Part shown: piece after piece, positions 1 to 8,456 of the stretch
How the letters are laid out: the number at the start of each line of letters is the position of its first letter
Position numbering within the stretch: the stretch's first letter is position 1
Origin: an uncultured Clostridium sp.
GTDB taxonomy: Bacteria > Bacillota > Clostridia > Clostridiales > Clostridiaceae
Direction: 5' to 3'
DNA: 64,000 nucleotides
Assembly (NCBI GenBank): GCA_934755305.1
Contig: CAKVLD010000007.1
Coordinates: 29,388-93,387, forward strand
Notes under the pieces: generated by a model
The model's database searches: none
What the model saw: the letters and a program-made list of their open reading frames with translations, nothing else
What the model was told of the DNA's origin: nothing
Position numbers and translations under genes: made by a program

Positions 1-906
1 GTATATTATTCTATTAATTCTTTTATTTTCTACAACATCATCAATTACTTCATTTAAATAAAAAATTGTATTACCTTTTCTTATTAGATTTATTCTTCCA
101 ACTTCATCTGCTGGAAGTTGATCTGGGATAGCACTAATATTTTTATGCATTAATTGAGTAAGTTCCTTACATTCTCTTCTACATGGAGTAGTAACTTTAA
201 ACTTATCTTTTACTTCATTATGTATACCAGCAAACTGACATATCTTACCATTAGTTACAAAACCAAAAGGTAAATAAACAGATATATCAAAATCATTAAT
301 ATCATCTAAGTACAAGCCCTGCTGTACATTATCAATTTCAATACGAGAAACTTGATTTTCTTTCAAAAACTTTTGATAAGAATGTTCTGATGCAGAAGGA
401 CTTCTTAGCATTTTCAAACCCTCTCCATTAAACAATTTAATAAAATCTTTTTGTCCTACACGGGGATCTCTCTTCATCTTATCCATAACTCTTCCAAATA
501 CAACTTTTATACTTTTTTTATTTTTCAATAAGTTAAGTACCCCCCAATCATTAACTACAACTTCATCAAAATATTCATCCTGTTCAAATTTATCTAGAAT
601 TTTCTTAATTTTATCTACTCCACTATTACTACAATACGATGTTAATAAAGTAAGCTTTAAATTCTTTTCCCTACACACAGCTAATATTTTTTCCATCTCG
701 TCAATAGTTGGAATACGTCTTTCACAGAATTCATTTCCGAAATAAACTCTTGTCAATGGAATATCTTTTATTTTCTTTTGTATAATTTCGAAAGCTTTAT
801 TTAACCATAAAGTTAAATGATTTTTAGCTTCATATTTATAATTATCGTACTCATCAATAAGATTTATTTTTTCTATATTTGATATTAAGATTGCTAATTC
901 CTTCAT
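1..906 (-). CDS. U32-family protein, UbiV-like (3' end outside window)
   Basis: 302 codons are visible from the ATG at 906; the reading frame is open to the window edge, so the C-terminus is cut off. The N-terminal part has VYFGNEFCERR (about residues 54-64), which matches the conserved start of UbiV-like U32 proteins, followed by VVVNDWGVL (about 116-124). Cysteines at 61, 223, 242 and 246 follow the UbiV iron-sulfur pattern of one early Cys and a later Cys plus a CX3C pair (C242, C246). In Proteobacteria UbiU and UbiV form a 4Fe-4S heterodimer for O2-independent ubiquinone hydroxylation. Clostridia make no ubiquinone, so the substrate here is unknown. It follows the UbiU-like gene by 16 bases and has a GGGGGA ribosome-binding site. 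The family call is firm; the function is inference. Confidence 0.75.
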   Translation of the reverse strand, partial: MKELAILISNIEKINLIDEYDNYKYEAKNHLTLWLNKAFEIIQKKIKDIPLTRVYFGNEFCERRIPTIDEMEKILAVCREKNLKLTLLTSYCSNSGVDKIKKILDKFEQDEYFDEVVVNDWGVLNLLKNKKSIKVVFGRVMDKMKRDPRVGQKDFIKLFNGEGLKMLRSPSASEHSYQKFLKENQVSRIEIDNVQQGLYLDDINDFDISVYLPFGFVTNGKICQFAGIHNEVKDKFKVTTPCRRECKELTQLMHKNISAIPDQLPADEVGRINLIRKGNTIFYLNEVIDDVVENKRINRIIY

Positions 907-922
907 TTATCTTTTCCCCCAA

Positions 923-1954
923 CTAATCTAATTTCTTCGCTTCTGGATAATAGCATCTATATCCATCATCACACAACTCTGGATATGGCTGTACCTCTTT
1001 TTTCATATATGACATTATGTCTGTTCTGTTACTACCCCCTTCAGCCATCTTTATTGCTTTTTTCAAAATAGATATATTTTTAATTTTTTGACACTCATCA
1101 ATGCCTCTTCCTGCTATCTTTATTGAACTTATATTTGTATTCTCCATAATATACGGAAGTGCACATACACCGCATCCATTATTTCTCCAACCATTTTCAT
1201 ATCTATCAGTATTTATATAAGGAGTTGTATATCGTTGATAATCTGCTTCGTTTTTTCTAAACATTTGTTGACTTTCTTGCTCAACTTCTTCAAAGTTTTC
1301 ATCATAATATCTAGTAATCCACTTTTCGCTACAAAAGCTTCCGCAGCTGTGTAGTATATTGCAGTTTCCATCATCATAAACACATTTTCCTTCCAAAAGA
1401 AAACACTCATATTCCATATCTGGAACTTCTTTTGTTATTCTTGCTATGTCTTTAAGATCAACGTGTCTAGGAAATACAATCCTATCTACTCCAACTTCCT
1501 TTAGAAATTTCACCCCTTCAACTGATGAAACTTGATTACAAGTGCTTAGCATCACTTTAATGTTAAACTTTTCTTTAATTTTTCTTATAAGTCCTATATC
1601 ACTTACTATTAATCCATCAACTTTATATTCAACCAAACTTGCAATATAATTGATTATAAATTCATATGTATTTTGTGGATATGATGGTGCATTTACAGTA
1701 ACAAAGACTTTCATTCCTAATGAATGTGCATTTTTAACTATAGCTATCATATCTTCTTCAAGAGTAATATTTGCAAAACCTATTTCTCTTCTATTTAAAG
1801 ATAACTGCAAATCTTTGTTTGTCCAATTTTTAACTTTATTGTTATATGTTTTCTTCCAGTTTGAAGGAACATATCCACAATATATTTCATCGACTCCAAG
1901 AACAGAATATAATTTAACTTCGCTTACATTATCTATAGGTGCTAATATATTCAT
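923..1954 (-). CDS. U32-family protein, UbiU-like
   Basis: 343 residues. It starts with LAPIDNVSEVKLYSVLGVDEIYCG, split here as LAPIDNVSEVKL and GVDEIYCG, the usual U32 opening. The centre (184-208) has C184-X6-C191-X16-C208, the same spacing as the first three iron-sulfur cysteines of UbiU; C261 or C264 in NGCGVCALPYI could be the fourth ligand. IKIAGRG (about 278-284) corresponds to the KIEGR motif of U32 proteins. Despite the name 'peptidase U32', well-studied members (UbiU, RlhA, TrhP) act in O2-independent hydroxylation. The gene overlaps the upstream gene by ATGA (1951-1954) and sits 16 bases before a UbiV-like gene, which fits a heterodimer. The substrate is not known. Confidence 0.82.
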   Translation of the reverse strand: MNILAPIDNVSEVKLYSVLGVDEIYCGYVPSNWKKTYNNKVKNWTNKDLQLSLNRREIGFANITLEEDMIAIVKNAHSLGMKVFVTVNAPSYPQNTYEFIINYIASLVEYKVDGLIVSDIGLIRKIKEKFNIKVMLSTCNQVSSVEGVKFLKEVGVDRIVFPRHVDLKDIARITKEVPDMEYECFLLEGKCVYDDGNCNILHSCGSFCSEKWITRYYDENFEEVEQESQQMFRKNEADYQRYTTPYINTDRYENGWRNNGCGVCALPYIMENTNISSIKIAGRGIDECQKIKNISILKKAIKMAEGGSNRTDIMSYMKKEVQPYPELCDDGYRCYYPEAKKLD

Positions 1955-2544
1955 TTTATTTCCTCCATTTCATCTAATTGTATATAAAATTCTTCTTCCC
2001 TTTCCAATGACAATTTATATAACCATTCTTTCCAATAATATTCATTCTCTGTAATCTTCTCTTGTTCCTGAAAATCTATTTTTTCTTTCTCATTAAAATA
2101 CCAATTGTTACTATCAAAATCTATAGTACAAAATTCATATCCTCTATTTTTATCATTACAATTAACTGAATTACACTTTGAATAAGGACAATTTCTCAAA
2201 GAAAAATATACGATATTATTGCCTTCTTTTAATTCTTTATATAAATCCATATCATAATCATCAATAATATACTTTGTTATATTATTACTTTTTAATATAT
2301 TCAATATTTCTCTATTTAAATTAATTCTTGTACAATCAAAAATAATGTTTCTACAATCTTTATCTAATACATCAACTAAATTTTCAACTATTGTCTCCCC
2401 ATCATATTTTCCATAACATATAGCCTCTTCGCTTGTACTAAGCTTTTTAGTATTATAAATTTTTGTAACCGGTAATTTTTGATTTTTCAAATCTCTATGA
2501 CAATTTATATTAAAAAAATCTTGCGAGTTTATAATTTTTTTCAT
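1951..2544 (-). CDS. unrecognised Cys-rich protein, first gene of the U32 operon
   Basis: 197 residues if it starts at the ATG at 2544, which has GGAGGATGG just upstream. An ATG at 2556 would overlap this Shine-Dalgarno sequence, so it is less likely. I do not recognise the family. Residues 119-139 hold C119, C124, C129 and C139 (CPYSKCNSVNC then GYEFC), a spacing that could bind a metal or an iron-sulfur cluster. C43, C64 and C71 are further cysteines. The C-terminal third is acidic and rich in Glu, Tyr and Trp. No signal peptide or membrane segment is visible. Translational coupling (ATGA) to the UbiU-like gene suggests a role in the same complex or reaction. A -10-like TATAAT lies at 2613-2618, without a clear -35. 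Confidence 0.75.
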   Translation of the reverse strand: MKKIINSQDFFNINCHRDLKNQKLPVTKIYNTKKLSTSEEAICYGKYDGETIVENLVDVLDKDCRNIIFDCTRINLNREILNILKSNNITKYIIDDYDMDLYKELKEGNNIVYFSLRNCPYSKCNSVNCNDKNRGYEFCTIDFDSNNWYFNEKEKIDFQEQEKITENEYYWKEWLYKLSLEREEEFYIQLDEMEEIK

Positions 2545-2556
2545 TCCATCCTCCAT

Positions 2557-3017
2557 AATATTCTAAATATGAAACATTCTTTTATTTTTTCCTTTTTGTT
2601 ATATTTATTTATATTATAAACCTATTTTTCCAATAAATAAACTATTTTTTTTGAAATTAATATAATATACTCCATATATTAACAACATAAGACATCTTTT
2701 ATTGTAATAATAACTTTATTGTAAAGAATTCAAAAATTACTTGATATCCGTAAATCTTAATAATAGATACGTTCTTAAAAGCCTTGTTTCAAATAAACAC
2801 CAATCTAAAACTATGAAAAATATTAACGTAAGAATATCCCATTAATCCTACACAAAATTAAGAAAAAGATATTCCAAAGAGAAGTTACTATTAAAAATAT
2901 TTTTAAAAGTAAAAAACTCCATACATATTTCTATATTGTTTTCCTTAAAATCTTTATTCTTTTTATTTCTAAACTTAGATATTTATAAAAAATAATTTAT
3001 ACCATATCAGTAAGCAT
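2557..3017. other. non-coding, A/T-rich stretch
   Basis: No open frame with a ribosome-binding site and no recognisable protein was seen on either strand. The segment lies upstream of the U32 operon and downstream (on the minus strand) of a broken Rpn-type gene, so it may hold further decayed remnants of that gene, but none could be recognised. Confidence 0.5.
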
Positions 3018-3118
3018 TTAATCTTTATCTTTAGAAATTAAGATATCTTCATTTCCTTTTCACCAAATCCCTTCTTAAAAATGAAGTCATTAAATGGGCT
3101 TACTCGCCTCTTGTACAT
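3018..3118 (-). pseudogene. Rpn/PD-(D/E)XK transposase-like fragment, frameshifted
   Basis: On the minus strand an ATG at 3118 with an AGGAGG site upstream begins a frame reading MYKRRVSPFNDFIFKKGFGE and then KEMKIS before a stop at 3038. This resembles the N-terminus of Rpn-family (recombination-promoting nuclease/putative transposase) proteins, which typically read LNPLNDFIFKKLFGEKENKDILISFLN. Supplying one base after KE restores ENEDILIS, which continues the family pattern, and the frame then stops at 3018. Only about 30 of the family's roughly 280-300 residues remain. The call rests on a short stretch, but the restored frame supports it. Confidence 0.55.
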
Positions 3119-3148
3119 TCCTCCTCTTTATTTTTATTTTTGGTTAAA

Positions 3149-3190
3149 GTATCAACCTTACCTCTTATAAAAAGAAGGTAAGGTGATACC
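3149..3190 (+). promoter_or_regulatory. 5' UTR hairpin hiding the toxin ribosome-binding site
   Basis: GTATCAACCTTACC (3149-3162) is complementary to GGTAAGGTGATACC (3177-3190) apart from one bulged A, with a 14-base loop. The 3' arm contains the toxin's Shine-Dalgarno (AAGGTGAT), so the folded mRNA would block translation, as is usual for type I toxin messages. A weak candidate promoter is TTGTAC (3111-3116), 17 bases, TTATTT (3134-3139). Confidence 0.65.
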
Positions 3191-3191
3191 T

Positions 3192-3293
3192 ATGAGTAAC
3201 GATACATTAATGTTACTATTTCAGGTAGGATCATTTTTACTAGCACTTTTAACATTCATAGTGTTACTTATTAATAAAATGTCAAAAAAATAG
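3192..3293 (+). CDS. small holin-like toxin (type I toxin-antitoxin)
   Basis: 33 codons, ATG at 3192 and TAG at 3291. The product is MSNDTLMLLFQVGSFLLALL followed by TFIVLLINKMSKK: a short polar N-terminus, one hydrophobic segment (about residues 6-27) and a Lys-rich tail. This matches the putative holin-like toxin (Hol_Tox) family of Firmicutes, membrane peptides that are toxic when overproduced and are silenced by an antisense RNA. AAGGTGATACCT precedes the start at good spacing but is locked in a hairpin. The gene converges with the ilv operon. The family call is by pattern, and toxicity is inferred. Confidence 0.75.
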   Translation: MSNDTLMLLFQVGSFLLALLTFIVLLINKMSKK

Positions 3294-3378
3294 TAGCCCC
3301 GACTCGCAATTGGATGCTACTACTTCTTACTATATAAAACTTATAGTGATACCAGTTGCCTAAGCAACTAACATTGTA
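3284..3378 (-). ncRNA. candidate antisense antitoxin RNA for the holin-like toxin
   Basis: A TATAAT box (3385-3390, minus strand; weak -35 near 3408-3413) would start an RNA near 3378. It would begin with a 6-bp hairpin, AGTTGC/GCAACT (3354-3369), which then exposes GGTATCAC (3346-3353). That octamer is complementary to the toxin's own GTGATACC (3183-3190) next to the start codon. The RNA would end at a hairpin (TAGTAGC 3291-3297 with GCTACTA 3316-3322) followed by seven U residues templated by the toxin's last Lys codons (3284-3290). The layout resembles Fst/par-type loci with convergent RNAs and direct repeats. Ends are estimates. Confidence 0.6.
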
Positions 3379-3450
3379 TACTATATTATATCAAATTTTT
3401 ATAAAAAATAAACATATATAATTTTCAAATACTTATCATTTCTTACAAAC

Positions 3451-5121
3451 TTAAAAATCATCTTCAGTCATTATCTGATTAATAGGAGCACCAGGTGCCA
3501 CCATAGGGAATACCTTCTTATCTTCCTCTATTCTATAATCAATAAGAACTGGTCCGTCTGCCTTTAATGCTTTCTTTAAAATATCTTCTAATTCACTTCT
3601 TGCAGTAACTCTATATCCTGTAGCCCCAAAAGCTTCTGCAAACTTAACAAGATCTGTCTTTCTATTTAAAGTAGTATTAGAATATCTTCCATCAAAGAAT
3701 AAAGTCTGCCATTGTCTAACCATACCTAAAACATTATTATTCATAACTACAACTACTAAAGGCAAATTATTAGATACAGCTGTAGCCATCTCCTGACAAT
3801 TCATCATAAAGCTACCGTCACCAGCTATATTAATAACTTTACAATCAGGTTTACCAAATTGTGCTCCAATAGAAGCTCCAAATCCAAATCCCATTGTTCC
3901 AAGTCCACCTGAAGTTATTAAAGTTCTAGGTTTCTTGAAATTATAATATTGAGCAGCCCACATTTGATGCTGACCTACTTCTGTTGAAATAATTAAATTA
4001 CCTGGATCTAACTTATTAAGAGTATTAAAGAAAAATTCTGGTGTTAAATTATCACCATTATCCTCTTTATATGCCTTTAATCCTTTCAAATAATTAACCT
4101 TTTCAAGCCAACCTTCATTTTTCTTTGGCGTAACTTTTGGATTAATTCTTTCAAGAACACTCTTTAAATCTCCAATAATAGATAAATCCACCTTAACATT
4201 TTTATTAATTTCAGCTGGATCTACATCTATATGAATTATTTTTGCTTCCCTTAAATTTTCTTGATTAGAAATAACTCTATCAGAAAATCTTGCCCCAAGG
4301 GCTATAAATAAATCACATTTAGTTGCACTTATATTAGATGCTTTAGTTCCATGCATACCAATCATTCCTGTATATAAAGGATGATCTGTTGGAATTACAC
4401 CTCTTGCCATTAAAGAGTTACATATTGGTGCATTTATCCTTTCAGCTAAATCTAGCACTTCTTTTGAAGCATCTGATGCTATAGCTCCACCACCTACATA
4501 TATAAATGGTTTTTGAGCATCATTTATCATTTCAATTGCTTTTTGTACTTTTTCCTCTTTTATACTGAATTCTTTTCTTTCAACCTTCCATGGACTTCTC
4601 TTCTTGTATTCTGTTTTTTCAATTTGAATATTCTTTGGAATATCTATAAGAACTGGTCCTGGTCTACCCTCTTTAGCTATATAGAAAGCTTCATTAATAA
4701 CTTCTTGAAGTTTATTAATATCCTTTACTATATAATTATGTTTTGTTATAGGCATTGTAATTCCAGTTATATCTACCTCTTGAAAACTATCTTTTCCTAA
4801 TAGATTCATAGGTACATTACCAGTAATAGCTACTAATGGAATTGAGTCCATGTAAGCAGTAGCTATTCCTGTAACTAAATTAGTTGCACCAGGTCCAGAA
4901 GTTGCAATACATACTCCTACCTTACCTGTTGCTCTAGCATATCCATCTGCTGCATGAGCTGCAGACTGTTCATGACATGTTAAAACGTGCTTTATCTTAT
5001 CTTTATACTTATATAACGAATCATAAAGATTAATTACCTGCCCCCCGGGATAACCAAAGACTAGATCAACTCCTTCATCAATAATAGATTGTATTACTAT
5101 ATCAGATCCTGTTAATAGCAT
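3451..5121 (-). CDS. ilvB: acetolactate synthase, large (catalytic) subunit
   Basis: 556 residues, full length for the family. It joins two pyruvates (or pyruvate and 2-oxobutyrate) to acetohydroxyacids, the first common step of branched-chain amino acid synthesis, using ThDP, Mg2+ and FAD. The N-terminal ThDP-binding part shows VFGYPGG and the catalytic Glu in THEQSAAHAADGYAR-like CHEQSAAHAADGYAR (about 50-64). The C-terminal half has GDGSFMMN with the metal-binding GDG...NN motif (about 435-465). It is the last gene of the operon, 46 bases after ilvD, with AAGGAGGGG upstream of the ATG. Its regulatory ACT subunit is ilvN, the first gene of the same operon. No clear terminator follows it. 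Confidence 0.95.
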   Translation of the reverse strand: MLLTGSDIVIQSIIDEGVDLVFGYPGGQVINLYDSLYKYKDKIKHVLTCHEQSAAHAADGYARATGKVGVCIATSGPGATNLVTGIATAYMDSIPLVAITGNVPMNLLGKDSFQEVDITGITMPITKHNYIVKDINKLQEVINEAFYIAKEGRPGPVLIDIPKNIQIEKTEYKKRSPWKVERKEFSIKEEKVQKAIEMINDAQKPFIYVGGGAIASDASKEVLDLAERINAPICNSLMARGVIPTDHPLYTGMIGMHGTKASNISATKCDLFIALGARFSDRVISNQENLREAKIIHIDVDPAEINKNVKVDLSIIGDLKSVLERINPKVTPKKNEGWLEKVNYLKGLKAYKEDNGDNLTPEFFFNTLNKLDPGNLIISTEVGQHQMWAAQYYNFKKPRTLITSGGLGTMGFGFGASIGAQFGKPDCKVINIAGDGSFMMNCQEMATAVSNNLPLVVVVMNNNVLGMVRQWQTLFFDGRYSNTTLNRKTDLVKFAEAFGATGYRVTARSELEDILKKALKADGPVLIDYRIEEDKKVFPMVAPGAPINQIMTEDDF

Positions 5122-5167
5122 CTAGTCCCCTCCTTATTATTTAAAAATTATTTTTTAAGTCGTTATA

Positions 5168-6826
5168 CTATTTAAATACTGCACCAGTACTAGCTGAACT
5201 TACAAGTTTTGAATATCTAGCTAGATATCCTTCCTTAACCTTTGGTTCAAATGGTTTTAAGTTCTTTCTTCTCTCTGCTAATACATCCTCTGGTACTACA
5301 AGTTCTAACTTACCATTTTCTATATCAATTGAAATTGTATCTCCATCTTCTACTAAAGCTATAAGTCCTCCTTCAGCTGCTTCTGGTGATACATGACCTA
5401 TAGAAGCTCCCTTAGTTGCTCCACTAAATCTACCATCAGTAATTAAAGCTACTTCTTTATCAAGTCCCATACCTGCAATTGCTGATGTTGGAGATAACAT
5501 TTCTCTCATTCCTGGGCCACCTTTAGGTCCTTCATATCTTATTACAACAACATCTCCTGCTACTATCTTTTTACCCATAATAGCTTCTATTGCTTCCTCT
5601 TCAGAATCAAATACCTTAGCTGGCCCTTCATGTTTTAACATTTCAGGTGCAACTGCTGACTTTTTAACAACTGCTCCATCTACTGCTAAGTTTCCTCTAA
5701 GTATTGCTATACCTCCAGTTTGCATATAAGGCTTATCAATTGGTCTTACAATTTCATAATCTAAAACATGCTTTCCTTCAATATTTTCTGCTTGTGTCTT
5801 TCCTGTTACAGTAATGCAATCAAGGTGAAGAAGATTCTTCTTAGAAAGTTCATTCATTACTGCTCCAATTCCACCTGCATGATATAAATCAATAATGTGA
5901 GTTTGTGATGCAGGAGCTAAATGACAAAGATTTGGCACTCTACTAGATACTTCATTTATAATATCTAAATTAATTGGAAGCTTAGCTTCATTTGCTATAG
6001 CTGATAAATGTAATACTGTATTTGATGAACATCCAAGTGCCATTTCTACTGCTAAAGCATTTTCTATTGATTTTTTAGTTACTATATCTCTAGGCTTTAT
6101 GTCTTTTTCTAAAAGATTCATAACTGCCATACCTGCATGTTTTGCAAGTCTTATTCTTTCTGAGTATACTGCTGGTATTGTTCCATTTCCAGGAAGAGCC
6201 ATACCAATAGCTTCTGCTAAACAATTCATTGAATTTGCTGTAAACATTCCTGAACAAGAACCACATGTTGGACATGCATTGTTTTCTAATTCCTTAAGAT
6301 CAGCTTCAAGCATTGTTCCATTTTCAAAAGCACCTACTGCTTCAAAAACAGTTGTTAATGAAACATCAGTATCTTTGAATTTACCAGGAAGCATTGGTCC
6401 ACCACTAACAACTACGGCTGGTATATTAAGTCTCATTGCTGCCATAAGCATACCTGGAACTATCTTATCACAGTTAGGAATAAGAACTAAGGCATCAAGA
6501 CCATGAGCCTTAACCATACATTCAATACTATCTGATATAAGTTCTCTAGTTACTAAAGAATATTTCATTCCTTCATGTCCCATAGCTATACCATCACATA
6601 CACCTATAGTTGGAAACACAAGTGGTGTTCCTCCAGACATTAAAACTCCTTTTTTAACACCCTCAACTATTTGATCTAAATGAACATGACCTGGAATTAT
6701 ATCATTTTGAGATGTTACTACACCTATTAAAGGTCTTTCTATTTCTTCTTCAGTAAGACCTGCTGCTTTAAATAGTGATCTATGAGGTGCTCTAGAAGCA
6801 CCTTTTTTTACTGCATCACTCCTCAT
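5168..6826 (-). CDS. ilvD: dihydroxyacid dehydratase
   Basis: 552 residues, normal length. It dehydrates 2,3-dihydroxyisovalerate or 2,3-dihydroxy-3-methylvalerate to the 2-oxo acids of the valine, leucine and isoleucine pathways. Iron-sulfur ligands are visible in PNCDK (about 118-122) and in ACPTCGSCSGMFTANSMNC (about 188-206). The closing motif GRFSGATKGASIGHVSPEAA (about 464-483) is typical of IlvD/Edd proteins. The start follows the leuB stop by four bases, with AGGGGATG as ribosome-binding site, so translation is probably coupled. Confidence 0.96.
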   Translation of the reverse strand: MRSDAVKKGASRAPHRSLFKAAGLTEEEIERPLIGVVTSQNDIIPGHVHLDQIVEGVKKGVLMSGGTPLVFPTIGVCDGIAMGHEGMKYSLVTRELISDSIECMVKAHGLDALVLIPNCDKIVPGMLMAAMRLNIPAVVVSGGPMLPGKFKDTDVSLTTVFEAVGAFENGTMLEADLKELENNACPTCGSCSGMFTANSMNCLAEAIGMALPGNGTIPAVYSERIRLAKHAGMAVMNLLEKDIKPRDIVTKKSIENALAVEMALGCSSNTVLHLSAIANEAKLPINLDIINEVSSRVPNLCHLAPASQTHIIDLYHAGGIGAVMNELSKKNLLHLDCITVTGKTQAENIEGKHVLDYEIVRPIDKPYMQTGGIAILRGNLAVDGAVVKKSAVAPEMLKHEGPAKVFDSEEEAIEAIMGKKIVAGDVVVIRYEGPKGGPGMREMLSPTSAIAGMGLDKEVALITDGRFSGATKGASIGHVSPEAAEGGLIALVEDGDTISIDIENGKLELVVPEDVLAERRKNLKPFEPKVKEGYLARYSKLVSSASTGAVFK

Positions 6827-6830
6827 ATTT

Positions 6831-7916
6831 TTACATCCCCTTTTCTAATTTGTCCATTACTAATTGACCCATTTCCTTAGTACCTACAAGCTTCATACCT
6901 TCGCTCATAATATCTCCAGTTCTATATCCATCTTCAAGTACTGATAAAACTGCATTTTCAATTGCCTTAGCTTCTTTTTCTAAATTAAAGCTATATCTAA
7001 GCATCATAGCTCCTGAAAGAATTGTAGCAAGTGGATTTGCTATACCTTTTCCTGCAATATCAGGTGCACTACCATGGATTGGTTCATACATACCAAAAGT
7101 TCCATCTCCAAGTGATGCTGATGGAAGCATTCCTATTGACCCTGTAACCATACTAGCTTCATCTGATAATATATCTCCAAACATATTTGAAGTTACTATT
7201 GTATCAAATTGAGAAGGATCTTTAACTACTTGCATTGATGCATTATCAATATATAAATAATCTATATTAACTTCTGGATAATCCTTTGACATTTCTGCTA
7301 TAACACTTCTCCAAAGTCTTGAGCTTTCAAGTATATTAGCTTTATCAACTAAAGTTAAATGCTTCTTTCTCTTCATAGCAGTTTCAAAACCAATTTTTAA
7401 AATTCTTTCTATTTCTTTTACGCTATATCTTTCTGTATCATAAGCTGTTTGTACCCCATCAACAACTTCTTTTCCTCTTTCTCCAAAATAAATACCACCA
7501 GTTAATTCTCTAACTATAGCAATATCTATTCCTTTATCAACTAAACTATCCTTTAATGGTGATGCATTTTTAAGTGGTGCATATAATACTGCTGGTCTTA
7601 AGTTACAGTAAAGATTTAATCCACCTCTTAAACCTAGTAATGCTTGCTCTGGTCTAACCTTTGCATTTGGATCATCCCACTTTGGTCCACCAACAGCACC
7701 TAAAAGTACCGCATCACTCTTTTTACAAGCTTCAAGTGTTGCCTCTGGAAGTGCAGTTCCTTCTTTATCTATTGCACATCCCCCTGCTAAAAGATAATTA
7801 TATTCAAGTTCAAATCCAGACTTTTTACCTACTAAATTAAGTACCTTTACTGTTTCATCAACAACTTCTGGACCTATTCCGTCTCCAGCAACTACTGCTA
7901 TATTATATTTTTTCAT
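6831..7916 (-). CDS. leuB: 3-isopropylmalate dehydrogenase
   Basis: 361 residues from the ATG at 7916, which has GGGGG eight bases upstream; a longer in-frame TTG reading is not needed. It oxidises and decarboxylates 3-isopropylmalate with NAD+. In this operon it probably also acts on 3-methylmalate of the citramalate route, because cimA is present and leuA is not in the window. Visible motifs are AGDGIGPEV near the N-terminus, the substrate-binding RELTGGIYFG (about 140-149), the Asp-rich metal site around SNMFGDILSDEASM and the NAD-binding EPIHGSAPDIAGKGIANP. It follows leuD by 41 bases. Confidence 0.95.
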   Translation of the reverse strand: MKKYNIAVVAGDGIGPEVVDETVKVLNLVGKKSGFELEYNYLLAGGCAIDKEGTALPEATLEACKKSDAVLLGAVGGPKWDDPNAKVRPEQALLGLRGGLNLYCNLRPAVLYAPLKNASPLKDSLVDKGIDIAIVRELTGGIYFGERGKEVVDGVQTAYDTERYSVKEIERILKIGFETAMKRKKHLTLVDKANILESSRLWRSVIAEMSKDYPEVNIDYLYIDNASMQVVKDPSQFDTIVTSNMFGDILSDEASMVTGSIGMLPSASLGDGTFGMYEPIHGSAPDIAGKGIANPLATILSGAMMLRYSFNLEKEAKAIENAVLSVLEDGYRTGDIMSEGMKLVGTKEMGQLVMDKLEKGM

Positions 7917-7957
7917 TTTTAAAACCCCCAATTTTTGCTTTGCTTATTTCTTTCTTA

Positions 7958-8443
7958 TTATTTATTGTTTATATATCCGATTAATCCGTTATTATCAATA
8001 ATCTTTTGCATAAATTCTGGGAAAGGTTCTCCCTTATATGATTCATTTTTAGTTAAATTCTTAATAACACCTGTAGCAAAATCTACTTCTAATTCATCAC
8101 CTGCATCAATTGCTTTAACAGCTTCATCACATTCTAAGATTGGTAAGCCTATATTAATAGCATTTCTATAAAAGATTCTTGCAAATGTTGATGCTATAAC
8201 ACAACTTACACCAGCTGTTTTAATAGCTAAAGGTGCATGTTCTCTTGAAGAACCACATCCAAAGTTCTTATTTGCAACAATTATATCTCCATCTTGAACT
8301 TTCTTTACAAAGTCTAAATCTATATCTTCCATACAGTGACTAGCAAGTTCCTTTGGATCTGAAGTGTTTAAATATCTTGCTGGAATAATTACATCTGTAT
8401 CTACATTATCTCCATATTTGAATACTCTACCTTTTACGCTCAT
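7958..8443 (-). CDS. leuD: 3-isopropylmalate dehydratase, small subunit
   Basis: 161 residues, the length of the short archaeal/clostridial-type LeuD. It forms the isopropylmalate isomerase with LeuC and contributes substrate specificity. The swivelling-domain motif NFGCGSSREHAP (about 60-71) is complete. It starts 13 bases after leuC with TAGGAGGTAAAG upstream. The LeuC/LeuD pair of this short type often serves both isopropylmalate and citramalate, in keeping with the citramalate synthase encoded just upstream. Confidence 0.95.
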   Translation of the reverse strand: MSVKGRVFKYGDNVDTDVIIPARYLNTSDPKELASHCMEDIDLDFVKKVQDGDIIVANKNFGCGSSREHAPLAIKTAGVSCVIASTFARIFYRNAINIGLPILECDEAVKAIDAGDELEVDFATGVIKNLTKNESYKGEPFPEFMQKIIDNNGLIGYINNK

Positions 8444-8456
8444 TAATCTTTACCTC

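Noticed and set aside
1650..2054. Plus-strand open frame over the two U32-operon genes
   Set aside because: It is antisense to well-supported coding sequence and only looks hydrophobic because of the A/T-rich complement.
6099..6506. Long antisense open frame inside ilvD
   Set aside because: It is a codon-bias shadow of ilvD; no ribosome-binding site or recognisable protein.
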